The notes beneath the pieces were generated by a model. The model saw only the letters and a list, made by a program, of their open reading frames with translations, did not search any database and was not told the DNA's origin. A DNA stretch of 64,000 nt from Phocaeicola_A sp963643925 (GTDB taxonomy: Bacteria > Bacteroidota > Bacteroidia > Bacteroidales > Bacteroidaceae), in contig CAVINS010000002.1 in assembly GCA_963643925.1 (NCBI GenBank), positions 38,759 through 102,758 on the forward strand, in the 5' to 3' direction. A program made the translations under genes and the position numbers. Numbering within the stretch: the first letter of the stretch is position 1; each line of letters begins with the position of its first letter. Of this stretch, positions 8,053 to 15,371 are shown piece by piece.

Positions 8053-10416
8053 ATGAAACAGACAACTTTATACACGACTTTGACGGCATGGATGCTCGTG
8101 GTCCCGTGCACCGCCGGATTCGCCAAGGTGAAGAAGGTGACGGAAGATGCTGAGACAACCAAGCTGAAGACGAAGATAGAAAACGTGATGAACCAGGTGG
8201 ACAAACAACCCGACTGGCTCTACTCGCGCCTGCAGATGTACTGGAACACCCATGCCACGGACGTGTACGTCAACGGCGAGTCGTTTGCACGGCCCGGTGG
8301 CGAACGCGCACCTGAACCGACGGTGAAATATGCGGGCACGCGCGGCACGGCCAGCCAATACAACCGCCCGAGTCTCGAAGACCTCGTGCCTTACGACGAT
8401 GACGAGCAGGGCAGTGTGACCTATATCAGCAAGGTGACGGGCAAGATGGAGAAGACCTCGCCGGCCAAGACCGGCACCAACATCACGGGCGTGAACCGTC
8501 AGATTGTGGGCATCGCCCGCGACGCAGCCCGCATCTATGCAGCCACAGGCGACATGCGCTACGGACAGATGGCTGCCAAGGTGTTCGACGTCTTCATGAA
8601 AGGCATTGCCTACCGCAATGTGCCCATCGACCTGAACCACGGTCACCAACAGACCCTTGTCGGCATGGTGAGCTTCGAGGTCATCCACGAAGACATCGTC
8701 AACGAACTCACCGAGATGTATCCCCTCGTAAAGGAGCTGGTGAAGGACGACCAGACCCTCATAGAGTCCGGCTTCAAGAAGTGGGCGGAGAACATCATCG
8801 CAAACGGTGTGCCCCATAACAACTGGAACTTGATACAGGCGGACTTCATCATGAAGATAGCCCTTGTGTTGCAGGACGACAATGCCTATGCCGACGGTCG
8901 TGGCAAACAGTACTACCTGGACTATATCGTCAATCAGAACAGCATTCGCCAATGGGGAATGAAGAAACTGATAGACTTCGGCTTCGACACCCATGCCAAA
9001 ATCTGGTGCGAATCTCCCGGGTACAGTGTGAATGTGGTGAAGGATTTCTGCAGGTTTGCCAATGTGTTTGACGAGAAGACCGGCATCGACCTCTTCGCCC
9101 AACGCCCGGTGTTGCTCGATGCCGTGAAAGCCTCAGCCGAATACCTCTTCCCGAACCGTATGATAGCAGGCTTCGGCGACACACATCCCAACTATCTGAG
9201 TGCGGAAAGCTGTGACAACATCATGAAGTATGCTGCCCGCCATAAGAACAAGACGCTGCTTTCGGAGATGGACCTCTTGAAGCGCGCGATAGCATCGGAT
9301 GCTCCCCGGACGGAAATAGAGAAATATACGAGTACGATGTTCTACGCGCCCAACGTGTCGTGGGTTGCCATGCGTACGGGCATGGACAAGCAGCACGACC
9401 TCATGGCGTCGCTCAACGGAAGCCTCGGCAACCACCAGCATGCCAACGGCATCTCTCTGGAGCTCTATGGAAAGGGCTATGTACTGGGACCGGATGCCGG
9501 CATCGGCATGAACCTCTACGGCGGTCTCGACTATGCAGAATACTATTCGCAAATGCCTTCCCACAATACCGTGGTGGTGGACGGCGTGTCGAGCTATCCT
9601 GTGATGATGTCGCAACATGCGTTCAAGGTGGTGGCCTCTTACCCCGAAGTATCCCCGAGTCAGCCCGCCAGCAAGAAACTCTCCGAACAGAAGGAGAAGA
9701 TGACCTATGTGACGGTGAGCTTCCTGGAGCCCGAGACGCAGGCTGAGCAACAGCGCACCACTGCCATCGTCAAGACCAGTGACAAGGGCGGATATTACAT
9801 CGACGTGTTCCGCAGCCGGAAGAAGGAAGGTGGTGACAAGACCCACGACTACTTTTACCACAACCTGGGACAGACGATGAAGATGACGGATGCGGCTTCG
9901 GACAAAGCACTCGACCTGAAACCTACCGAGGAACTCGCTTTTGCCGGTGGACATCTCTACGCCTACTCCTATATATATGATAAGGTGTGTGCCGGGATGC
10001 AGAACCACATCAAGGTACAGTTCGTCACCCGGATAGACGACGAAAAGGTGGTGGAGGCAATGGACGGCCAGAAAGAGATCAGCATGACGATGTGGATGAA
10101 GGCAGACGAGAACCGTACCGTTTTCCAGGCCCTCTCGCCTGTCAACCTCGAATATGAACGCATGCCGAACCAACCCTACAAGGTCATTGAGCAACCTGTG
10201 CTCACCTTTGTGGCACGCCAGAAGGGTGAGGCATGGAACCATCCCTTCGTCTGCGTCTATGAGCCGAGCTCCGACACAGAGCCGGGCGACATAGCGTCGG
10301 TCGACTACTTTACCCCAAGCGAGCCGGGTGCCGTAGGCATCGTCGTCAAGCTGAAGAACGGCGAGGAGCATCGCATTGTATGCTCGGAGGGTGGAACTGT
10401 CCAACTAAAAAGATGA
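8053..10416 (+). CDS. Heparinase II/III-type polysaccharide lyase
   Basis: A 787-residue exported enzyme with a signal peptide (residues 1 to ~25, MKQTTLYTTLTAWMLVV). Architecture is that of heparinase II/III-family lyases: an alpha/alpha-toroid N-terminal half (HGHQQTLVGMVSFEVIHED, NNWNLIQADFIMKIALVL) and a beta-sandwich C-terminal half beginning with LGNHQHANGISLELYGKG and VLGPDAGIGMN. His461 and His463 lie in that junction motif. Such enzymes cut uronic-acid-containing polysaccharides by beta-elimination, leaving 4,5-unsaturated uronic acid at the new non-reducing end; the downstream GH88 would remove it. I cannot place it in a PL family or name the glycan. It is a single-gene unit with its own promoter P2 and a terminator at 10467. 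Confidence 0.8.
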   Translation: MKQTTLYTTLTAWMLVVPCTAGFAKVKKVTEDAETTKLKTKIENVMNQVDKQPDWLYSRLQMYWNTHATDVYVNGESFARPGGERAPEPTVKYAGTRGTASQYNRPSLEDLVPYDDDEQGSVTYISKVTGKMEKTSPAKTGTNITGVNRQIVGIARDAARIYAATGDMRYGQMAAKVFDVFMKGIAYRNVPIDLNHGHQQTLVGMVSFEVIHEDIVNELTEMYPLVKELVKDDQTLIESGFKKWAENIIANGVPHNNWNLIQADFIMKIALVLQDDNAYADGRGKQYYLDYIVNQNSIRQWGMKKLIDFGFDTHAKIWCESPGYSVNVVKDFCRFANVFDEKTGIDLFAQRPVLLDAVKASAEYLFPNRMIAGFGDTHPNYLSAESCDNIMKYAARHKNKTLLSEMDLLKRAIASDAPRTEIEKYTSTMFYAPNVSWVAMRTGMDKQHDLMASLNGSLGNHQHANGISLELYGKGYVLGPDAGIGMNLYGGLDYAEYYSQMPSHNTVVVDGVSSYPVMMSQHAFKVVASYPEVSPSQPASKKLSEQKEKMTYVTVSFLEPETQAEQQRTTAIVKTSDKGGYYIDVFRSRKKEGGDKTHDYFYHNLGQTMKMTDAASDKALDLKPTEELAFAGGHLYAYSYIYDKVCAGMQNHIKVQFVTRIDDEKVVEAMDGQKEISMTMWMKADENRTVFQALSPVNLEYERMPNQPYKVIEQPVLTFVARQKGEAWNHPFVCVYEPSSDTEPGDIASVDYFTPSEPGAVGIVVKLKNGEEHRIVCSEGGTVQLKR

Positions 10417-10466
10417 TTTCAGAACAAGACAAGTTTAAGGGTAAACAGATATTTCGCGAGAACGCC

Positions 10467-10502
10467 AAGTTCCGGCATGGCTATACGTTATGACCGGGAC
10501 TT
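10467..10502 (+). terminator. Probable terminator after the lyase gene
   Basis: Arms AAGTTCCGG and CCGGGACTT form a 9-bp stem (one G-U) with a long 18-nt loop, followed by GGTTTCATTT. It is weaker than the terminator at 7742. Confidence 0.5.
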
Positions 10503-10571
10503 GGTTTCATTTGATAAATTGGTTGTTGTCTAAAGTCCGATTGTGTTTTAACGGACTAAGTTCGACACCCT

Positions 10572-10639
10572 TTGGATAATTTACCCCGTTGCCTTGGATA
10601 ATATACCCAAGTGATTTTATCGATAGTTTAATACGTTTG
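10572..10639 (+). promoter_or_regulatory. Promoter P3 with 22-bp direct repeat, GH97 operon
   Basis: Nearly identical copies TTGGATAATTTACCC (10572-10586) and TTGGATAATATACCC (10594-10608) differ at one base and are 22 bp apart. A -7 element TACGTTTG lies at 10632-10639, 36 bp after the second GGAT. This is the cleanest of the three copies of the layout. An imperfect dyad AGTCCG...CGGACT (10534-10557) lies just upstream. The leader to 10676 is about 30 nt. Confidence 0.75.
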
Positions 10640-10675
10640 CAACGTGTTCAAATCAATCTGAATAATAAATGTACA

Positions 10676-10867
10676 ATGATGAACAAACCAAGAGAATACA
10701 GAAGGCTGATGATGGCGGTTGCTATACTGATGGCACTGACCGTTGAGACGCAGGCCGCCGTGTGGCAGTGGTCGGTGAAGGTGACCGTGGTGGCTTGGCA
10801 GCTCGGTCTGCAAGGCAAGGTGCAGTCCGCCACACCCGTAGAACAGACATTTTTCATTACTAAATAA
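10676..10867 (+). CDS. Small exported peptide of unknown function
   Basis: A 63-residue product starting MMNKPREYRR, with a hydrophobic leader (LMMAVAILMALTV) ending ETQA and a mature part of about 38 residues (AAVWQWSVKVTVVAWQLGLQ...). The same frame is open back to 10589, but that start would lie upstream of the -7 element at 10632, so 10676 or 10679 is chosen. It is 9 bp before the GH97 gene and is the first gene of the operon. The WQWSV after the signal peptide resembles, from memory, the mature N-terminus of some exported Bacteroides esterase-like proteins, so this may be a truncated remnant. No function assigned. Confidence 0.55.
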   Translation: MMNKPREYRRLMMAVAILMALTVETQAAVWQWSVKVTVVAWQLGLQGKVQSATPVEQTFFITK

Positions 10868-10876
10868 ATTGGAGAT

Positions 10877-12862
10877 ATGAATATCACGAAGAACATACAG
10901 ACACTGTTGGTGGCCACACTGCTTGGCATCTCCGCCGCACAGGCGCAGACCATTATCGACGCTACCCGTCAGCAACTGACCTCGCCCGATGGCCGGTACC
11001 AGTTCGTAACCTATCAGAAGCAGATGCCCAAAGGCGGCAAACGTCTCTACTACACCCTAAGCTATGATGGCAAAGAGGTGGTGAAGGAATCCGAGTTGGG
11101 CATGCAGTTGGAGAACCAACTCTTTGAGTCGGCCCTGGGCATACCCAACGAGGATATCGACGACTGGGGCGAGAACCTCAACCTCATAGAGACCCTCACC
11201 ACGCAACAAGATACGGTGTGGACACCCGTCTACGGCGAACGAAGCAAGGTGCGCGACCACTATAACCAACTGGAGCTGCAGTTCAAGAAGGGGTCAGAAG
11301 ACGGAGGTGCTGACAATGGTTACGACAAACGTCTCTGCTATCGGATGAACTTCATCGTGCGTGCCTACAACGAAGGTGTGGCGTTCCGCTATTTCTTCCC
11401 CGAGACAGACAACGGTCTCTTCCTTCACCTGGTAGGGGAGAAGAGTCAGTTCGTGATGCCCGAGGGCACCATGGCTTACTTCGAGAAGTGGGCACAGGGT
11501 CCGTACCACTACCTCCCCCTGAAGGATTGGGAGGCAGAGAGCGAACGTCCGCTGACCATGCGCCTGGCCAATGGCCTGACCGTAGCGTTGGGTGAGGCAC
11601 AGATGACCGACTACGCCCGCACCAAGTTCCGCTTGGCGAAGGAGAATGTGCTGCAGACCTCGGTCTACAGTTCGGTGGACGTCATCAGCCCCTACAGCAC
11701 TCCGTGGCGCACCATCATGGTAGGGGAGAGGGCTATCGACTTGATCGCTCACAACGACTTGATACTGAACCTCAATCCTGCCTGCAGGATAGAAGATACT
11801 TCATGGATAGAACCGGGCAAGGTTATCCGCGTCACCGACCTGAAACAGGCCGCAGCACTGAAGTGTGTCGACTTCGCTGCCGAGCATGGCTTGAAATACA
11901 TCCACTTGGATGCCCGTTGGTACGGGCCGGAGATGAAGGTCGCCTCCGATGCCTCGAAGCCCGAAGCCACGAGAGACCTCGACATCCCTGCTCTGACAAA
12001 ATATGCCGCATCCAAAGGCATCGGCGTGTGGGTGTATGTGAACCAGCGTGCCCTCTTCAACCAACTCGACACGTTGCTCCCCATCTACAAGCAGTGGGGG
12101 CTCAAAGGACTGAAGTTCGGCTTCGTGCAGGTGGGTAACCAATACTGGACAAACTGGTTGCACAATGCCGTGAAGAAGTGCGCCGAGTATCAGCTGATGG
12201 TGGACATCCACGACGAGTACCGCCCCACAGGCTTCAGCCGCACCTATCCCAACCTGCTGACGCAGGAGGGTATACGTGGCAACGAGGAGATGCCCGACGC
12301 TACGCACAACACCATCTTGCCCTTCACCCGCTACCTCTGCGGTGCCGGTGACTACACCATTTGCTACTACAACAACCGCATCAAGACCACCCATGCCCAC
12401 CAACTGGCCATGGCTGCGGTCTACTACAGCCCGTTGCAGTTCATCTATTGGTACGACCAACCCTCAGCATATCAGGGCGAACCGGAAGTGGAATTTTTTG
12501 ACAAGGTAAAGACTGTTTGGAATGATACGAAAGTGATTGATGGAGAGATAGGGGAGTTTGTCACGATAGCTCGCCGTGCAGACAATCAGTGGTTCATAGG
12601 TACATTAGGTAATAACGAATCCCGCAGTGTGACGACTCCGCTCTCTTTCCTCGACCCGTCGCAGAAGTATGTCGCCCACATCTACACCGACGATGAGGCG
12701 GTGCAGACACGCACCCACGTGAAGGTGACCCGTCTGATTGTGGACAGTAAGTCAGTGCTCCGCTTCCAACTGAAAGCAAGCGGTGGATGTGCCATCCGAC
12801 TGGAACCCGCTACCAAGGCCGACTTGAAACAGTACAAACGCTATAAAGGCCAGACACTCTAA
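10877..12862 (+). CDS. Glycoside hydrolase family 97, atypical active site
   Basis: A 661-residue periplasmic enzyme with signal peptide (cleavage near AQAQ) and GH97 layout: N-terminal beta-sandwich with NEGVAFRYFFP, central (beta/alpha)8 barrel, and HDEYRPTGFSRTYPN followed by QEGIRGNEE. GH97 members hydrolyse alpha-linked glucosides or galactosides. From memory of SusB, its E508, E526 and E532 should align with Asp446, Glu464 and Glu470 here (the 18- and 24-residue spacings match), so the base position is Asp. SusB's HHE motif is replaced by VNQ (388-390), and the Asp nucleophile of retaining GH97 enzymes by Gly415 in KFGFVQ. It is therefore neither archetype and may have a different substrate or mechanism. 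In the operon it would release a hexose for the next two genes. Confidence 0.85.
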   Translation: MNITKNIQTLLVATLLGISAAQAQTIIDATRQQLTSPDGRYQFVTYQKQMPKGGKRLYYTLSYDGKEVVKESELGMQLENQLFESALGIPNEDIDDWGENLNLIETLTTQQDTVWTPVYGERSKVRDHYNQLELQFKKGSEDGGADNGYDKRLCYRMNFIVRAYNEGVAFRYFFPETDNGLFLHLVGEKSQFVMPEGTMAYFEKWAQGPYHYLPLKDWEAESERPLTMRLANGLTVALGEAQMTDYARTKFRLAKENVLQTSVYSSVDVISPYSTPWRTIMVGERAIDLIAHNDLILNLNPACRIEDTSWIEPGKVIRVTDLKQAAALKCVDFAAEHGLKYIHLDARWYGPEMKVASDASKPEATRDLDIPALTKYAASKGIGVWVYVNQRALFNQLDTLLPIYKQWGLKGLKFGFVQVGNQYWTNWLHNAVKKCAEYQLMVDIHDEYRPTGFSRTYPNLLTQEGIRGNEEMPDATHNTILPFTRYLCGAGDYTICYYNNRIKTTHAHQLAMAAVYYSPLQFIYWYDQPSAYQGEPEVEFFDKVKTVWNDTKVIDGEIGEFVTIARRADNQWFIGTLGNNESRSVTTPLSFLDPSQKYVAHIYTDDEAVQTRTHVKVTRLIVDSKSVLRFQLKASGGCAIRLEPATKADLKQYKRYKGQTL

Positions 12863-12883
12863 ACCTTGTCACGAGACAACTGT

Positions 12884-12931
12884 ATGACGATTGAAAGTAA
12901 AGTAGAATACCAACTTTTAAAACAACGATAA
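12884..12931 (+). CDS. Possible 15-codon leader ORF before hexokinase
   Basis: ATG at 12884 opens a 15-codon frame (MTIESKVEYQLLKQR) whose TAA ends one base before the hexokinase GTG start at 12933. The placement would suit translational coupling to a weak GTG start. It is too short to call with confidence. Confidence 0.25.
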   Translation: MTIESKVEYQLLKQR

Positions 12932-12932
12932 C

Positions 12933-14135
12933 GTGGAAAATATATTTGACTTGTCTGTAAACGAACTGAAGGTCGTGGCCAACGAACTGCAGGAGCGCAT
13001 CGAAGAGGGACTGCGCGCGGACAACCAAGAGATTTTGGCTATCCCCACACACGTGACACCCAAACTCGACATCGCCGAGGAACGTGTGCTGGCACTCGAC
13101 TGGGGCGGCACCAACTTCCGTGCCGCTGTGGTGGAGTACAAAGGAGAGACGGCTACCATACTGGAACAGGTGAAACATCCCCTCTCCAAGGTGGAGACCA
13201 AAGGCTTCAACCAAGAGCGCCTCTTCGAGACTTTCGCCGCCTACATCGGTGAACTGCAGACGCTGGACGAACGGGTCACCAAGATAGGCTACTGCTTCAG
13301 CTACCCCGCAGCCTCCCGCCTCAACGGCGACGCCGTGCTGCTGCGTTGGACCAAGGGCCTCGACATCCCCGACATGCTCGGCAAGCCCGTTGGCAAGTCG
13401 CTGGTGGAGTATCTCAACAACAACAAGAACATCCACACCACCTTCACCGACATCAAGGTGATCAACGACACCGTGGCCTGCCTCTTCAGTGGTCTGACTG
13501 AGGTGAAGGCGGACGGCAAACCCTATGACTCCTACATCGGACTGATACTGGGCACGGGCACTAACATGGCTTGCCTGATGCCGCTCGACAAGATAGAGAA
13601 ACTCAACAACAAGTCTGCCGAACTGATACCGGTGAACATGGAGTCGGGCAACTTCTGTCCCTCCTGCTTCATGGCCGTGGACGACCTGGTGGACGCTGTC
13701 TCCAACAACAAAGGCTCGCAACGCTTCGAGAAGGCTGTGTCCGGCGGTTACCTGGGCCAAATCTTCCGCATGACTTTCCTCAACGAGAAGATCAAGTCCA
13801 GCTTCGATGGCGGCGACCTCAGCCACATCGTCAACCACCCGTCGGAACACAAGCCCGAGCATGTGGCTGTGGCACGTTGGATATTCGGTCGCTCGGCCAA
13901 ATTGGCGGCAGCCTCGTTGGCAGGCATCTCGCAGGTGCTGGTCGCTCAGAATCCGGCCGTGAGGGATATCTGCCTCACAGTGGACGGCTCGGTGTTCTGG
14001 AGCAACGACTACCGCTACCAGGTGGAGTCGCAACTGAAAGGACTCCTGCCGCAAGGCGTGAAGATAACCATCGTGGACAAGGAACGGATGCAAGACCCCA
14101 ACCTCATTGGGTCGGCCATCGCAGCCTTGTCCTAA
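12933..14135 (+). CDS. Hexokinase (eukaryote-type fold)
   Basis: A 400-residue cytoplasmic sugar kinase of the hexokinase family rather than the ROK type. Seen: the phosphate-binding motif LALDWGGTNFRAAVVEY (about 48-64), LNGDAVLLRWTKGL, the catalytic-region motif VINDTVACL and the adenosine-site LGTGTNMACL. It would phosphorylate glucose or a similar hexose with ATP. The start is GTG: the only nearby upstream ATG is in another frame and stops first. It sits between GH97 and an MFS sugar transporter, so imported hexose released by GH97 is its likely substrate. The base composition is GC-rich (38 of 60 bases G/C at 12961-13020). Confidence 0.9.
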   Translation: MENIFDLSVNELKVVANELQERIEEGLRADNQEILAIPTHVTPKLDIAEERVLALDWGGTNFRAAVVEYKGETATILEQVKHPLSKVETKGFNQERLFETFAAYIGELQTLDERVTKIGYCFSYPAASRLNGDAVLLRWTKGLDIPDMLGKPVGKSLVEYLNNNKNIHTTFTDIKVINDTVACLFSGLTEVKADGKPYDSYIGLILGTGTNMACLMPLDKIEKLNNKSAELIPVNMESGNFCPSCFMAVDDLVDAVSNNKGSQRFEKAVSGGYLGQIFRMTFLNEKIKSSFDGGDLSHIVNHPSEHKPEHVAVARWIFGRSAKLAAASLAGISQVLVAQNPAVRDICLTVDGSVFWSNDYRYQVESQLKGLLPQGVKITIVDKERMQDPNLIGSAIAALS

Positions 14136-14174
14136 GGAAGTAACACAAGAAAAAAACAATAAATCATAGACAAG

Positions 14175-15356
14175 ATGAAAAACAATTCAATCCTTAAGAC
14201 ACTGCCCGTACTCTTCGGCTTCTTCGTGATGGGATTCTGCGACATCGTCGGCATCTCCTCCAGCTATGCGCAAGAAGCTTTCGGATGGTCCAACACCATG
14301 ACGGGACTCGTCCCCTCGATGGTTTTCGTATGGTTCCTCTTCCTCGGCATTCCCGTGGGTATCCTGATGAACAAGTGGGGGCGCAAGAACACCGTACTCT
14401 TCAGCAACGTGGTCACCATCCTGGGTATGATCATCCCGATGGTCTCCTACAACAGCGTCACCTGCATGTTGGCCTACGCCTTCCTGGGCATCGGCAACGC
14501 CGTGCTGCAGGTATCGCTCAACCCGCTGTTGGCGAATGTCGTCACCGATGATAAACTGCTCACCAGTAGCTTGACAGCCGGACAGGTGGTGAAGGCCGTC
14601 TCTTCCTTTGCCGGACCCTACATCGTCCTCTTCGCTGTCGATGTGTTTGGCGGGGGCAACGAACAACTCTGGTACTACAGCTTCCCCATCATGGGAGCCA
14701 TCACCCTCTTCTCCACCATCTGGTTGCTGCTCACGCCCATACAGCGCGAAGAGCATGTGGCCGCCGAGGGCGGCAACACCTTCGTGGAGACCCTCTCCCT
14801 GTTCAAGGACAAGAAGATACTGCTGCTGTTCTTCGGCATCTTCTTCGTGGTGGGTGTAGACGTGGCCACCAACTTTATCAGCAACAAGATTATGATGGTG
14901 CGCTTCGACTGGAGCAAGCAGGATGCTGCCTTCGCTCCGCAGATTTACTTCATCTGCCGTACGGCGGGTGCCTTCATCGGTGCCTTCCTGATGACGAAGA
15001 TTGCCGAAATCAAATACTATAAGGCCAACATCGTGCTGGCTATCGTTGCCCTGCTGGCTCTCGCTTTCGTGGAGCAGCCCGTCTTCGACCTCTGCTGCAT
15101 CGGTGCCGTAGGTTTTCTGGCTTCGTGCATCTTCCCCATCATCTACTCCATGGCCGTGCAGGCTCGTCCCGAGAAGGCCAACCAGATCTCCGGTCTGATG
15201 ATTACCGCTGTGGCCGGTGGTGGTGCCGTCACTCCCCTCATCGGTGTGGCAACGGATGCCGTGGGCATTATCGGCGGCGTGTTCGTCATCCTGGTGTGTG
15301 TGCTCTATCTGACCTATTGCGCTTTCGGCCTGGGTGGCTCGGCACAGAAACATTGA
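14175..15356 (+). CDS. MFS sugar transporter
   Basis: A 393-residue inner-membrane protein with about 12 predicted membrane helices and MFS features (GILMNKWGRKNTVLF between helices 2 and 3; second-half repeat near ISGLMITAVAGGGAVTPL). It resembles proton-coupled sugar porters of the FucP-like Bacteroides group. It should bring a monosaccharide from periplasm to cytoplasm for the upstream hexokinase (39 bp away). The combination of periplasmic hydrolases, MFS and kinase replaces what a PTS would do elsewhere. The exact sugar cannot be read from sequence. Confidence 0.85.
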   Translation: MKNNSILKTLPVLFGFFVMGFCDIVGISSSYAQEAFGWSNTMTGLVPSMVFVWFLFLGIPVGILMNKWGRKNTVLFSNVVTILGMIIPMVSYNSVTCMLAYAFLGIGNAVLQVSLNPLLANVVTDDKLLTSSLTAGQVVKAVSSFAGPYIVLFAVDVFGGGNEQLWYYSFPIMGAITLFSTIWLLLTPIQREEHVAAEGGNTFVETLSLFKDKKILLLFFGIFFVVGVDVATNFISNKIMMVRFDWSKQDAAFAPQIYFICRTAGAFIGAFLMTKIAEIKYYKANIVLAIVALLALAFVEQPVFDLCCIGAVGFLASCIFPIIYSMAVQARPEKANQISGLMITAVAGGGAVTPLIGVATDAVGIIGGVFVILVCVLYLTYCAFGLGGSAQKH

Positions 15357-15371
15357 TATACCTTATATTAT

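Noticed and set aside
7790..8056. 88-codon frame before the lyase gene
   Set aside because: It crosses the P2 repeat and -7 element, has no recognisable product and overlaps the lyase start.
10589..10675. Upstream extension of the small exported peptide
   Set aside because: It would start before the -7 element at 10632 and place 29 unrelated residues ahead of a good signal peptide.
14187..15353. 388-codon antisense frame to the MFS gene
   Set aside because: His/Gly/Asp-rich composition with no motif; mirrors the membrane-protein codons. Similar antisense frames over GH97, lyase, hexokinase, GH88 and secA were rejected for the same reason.
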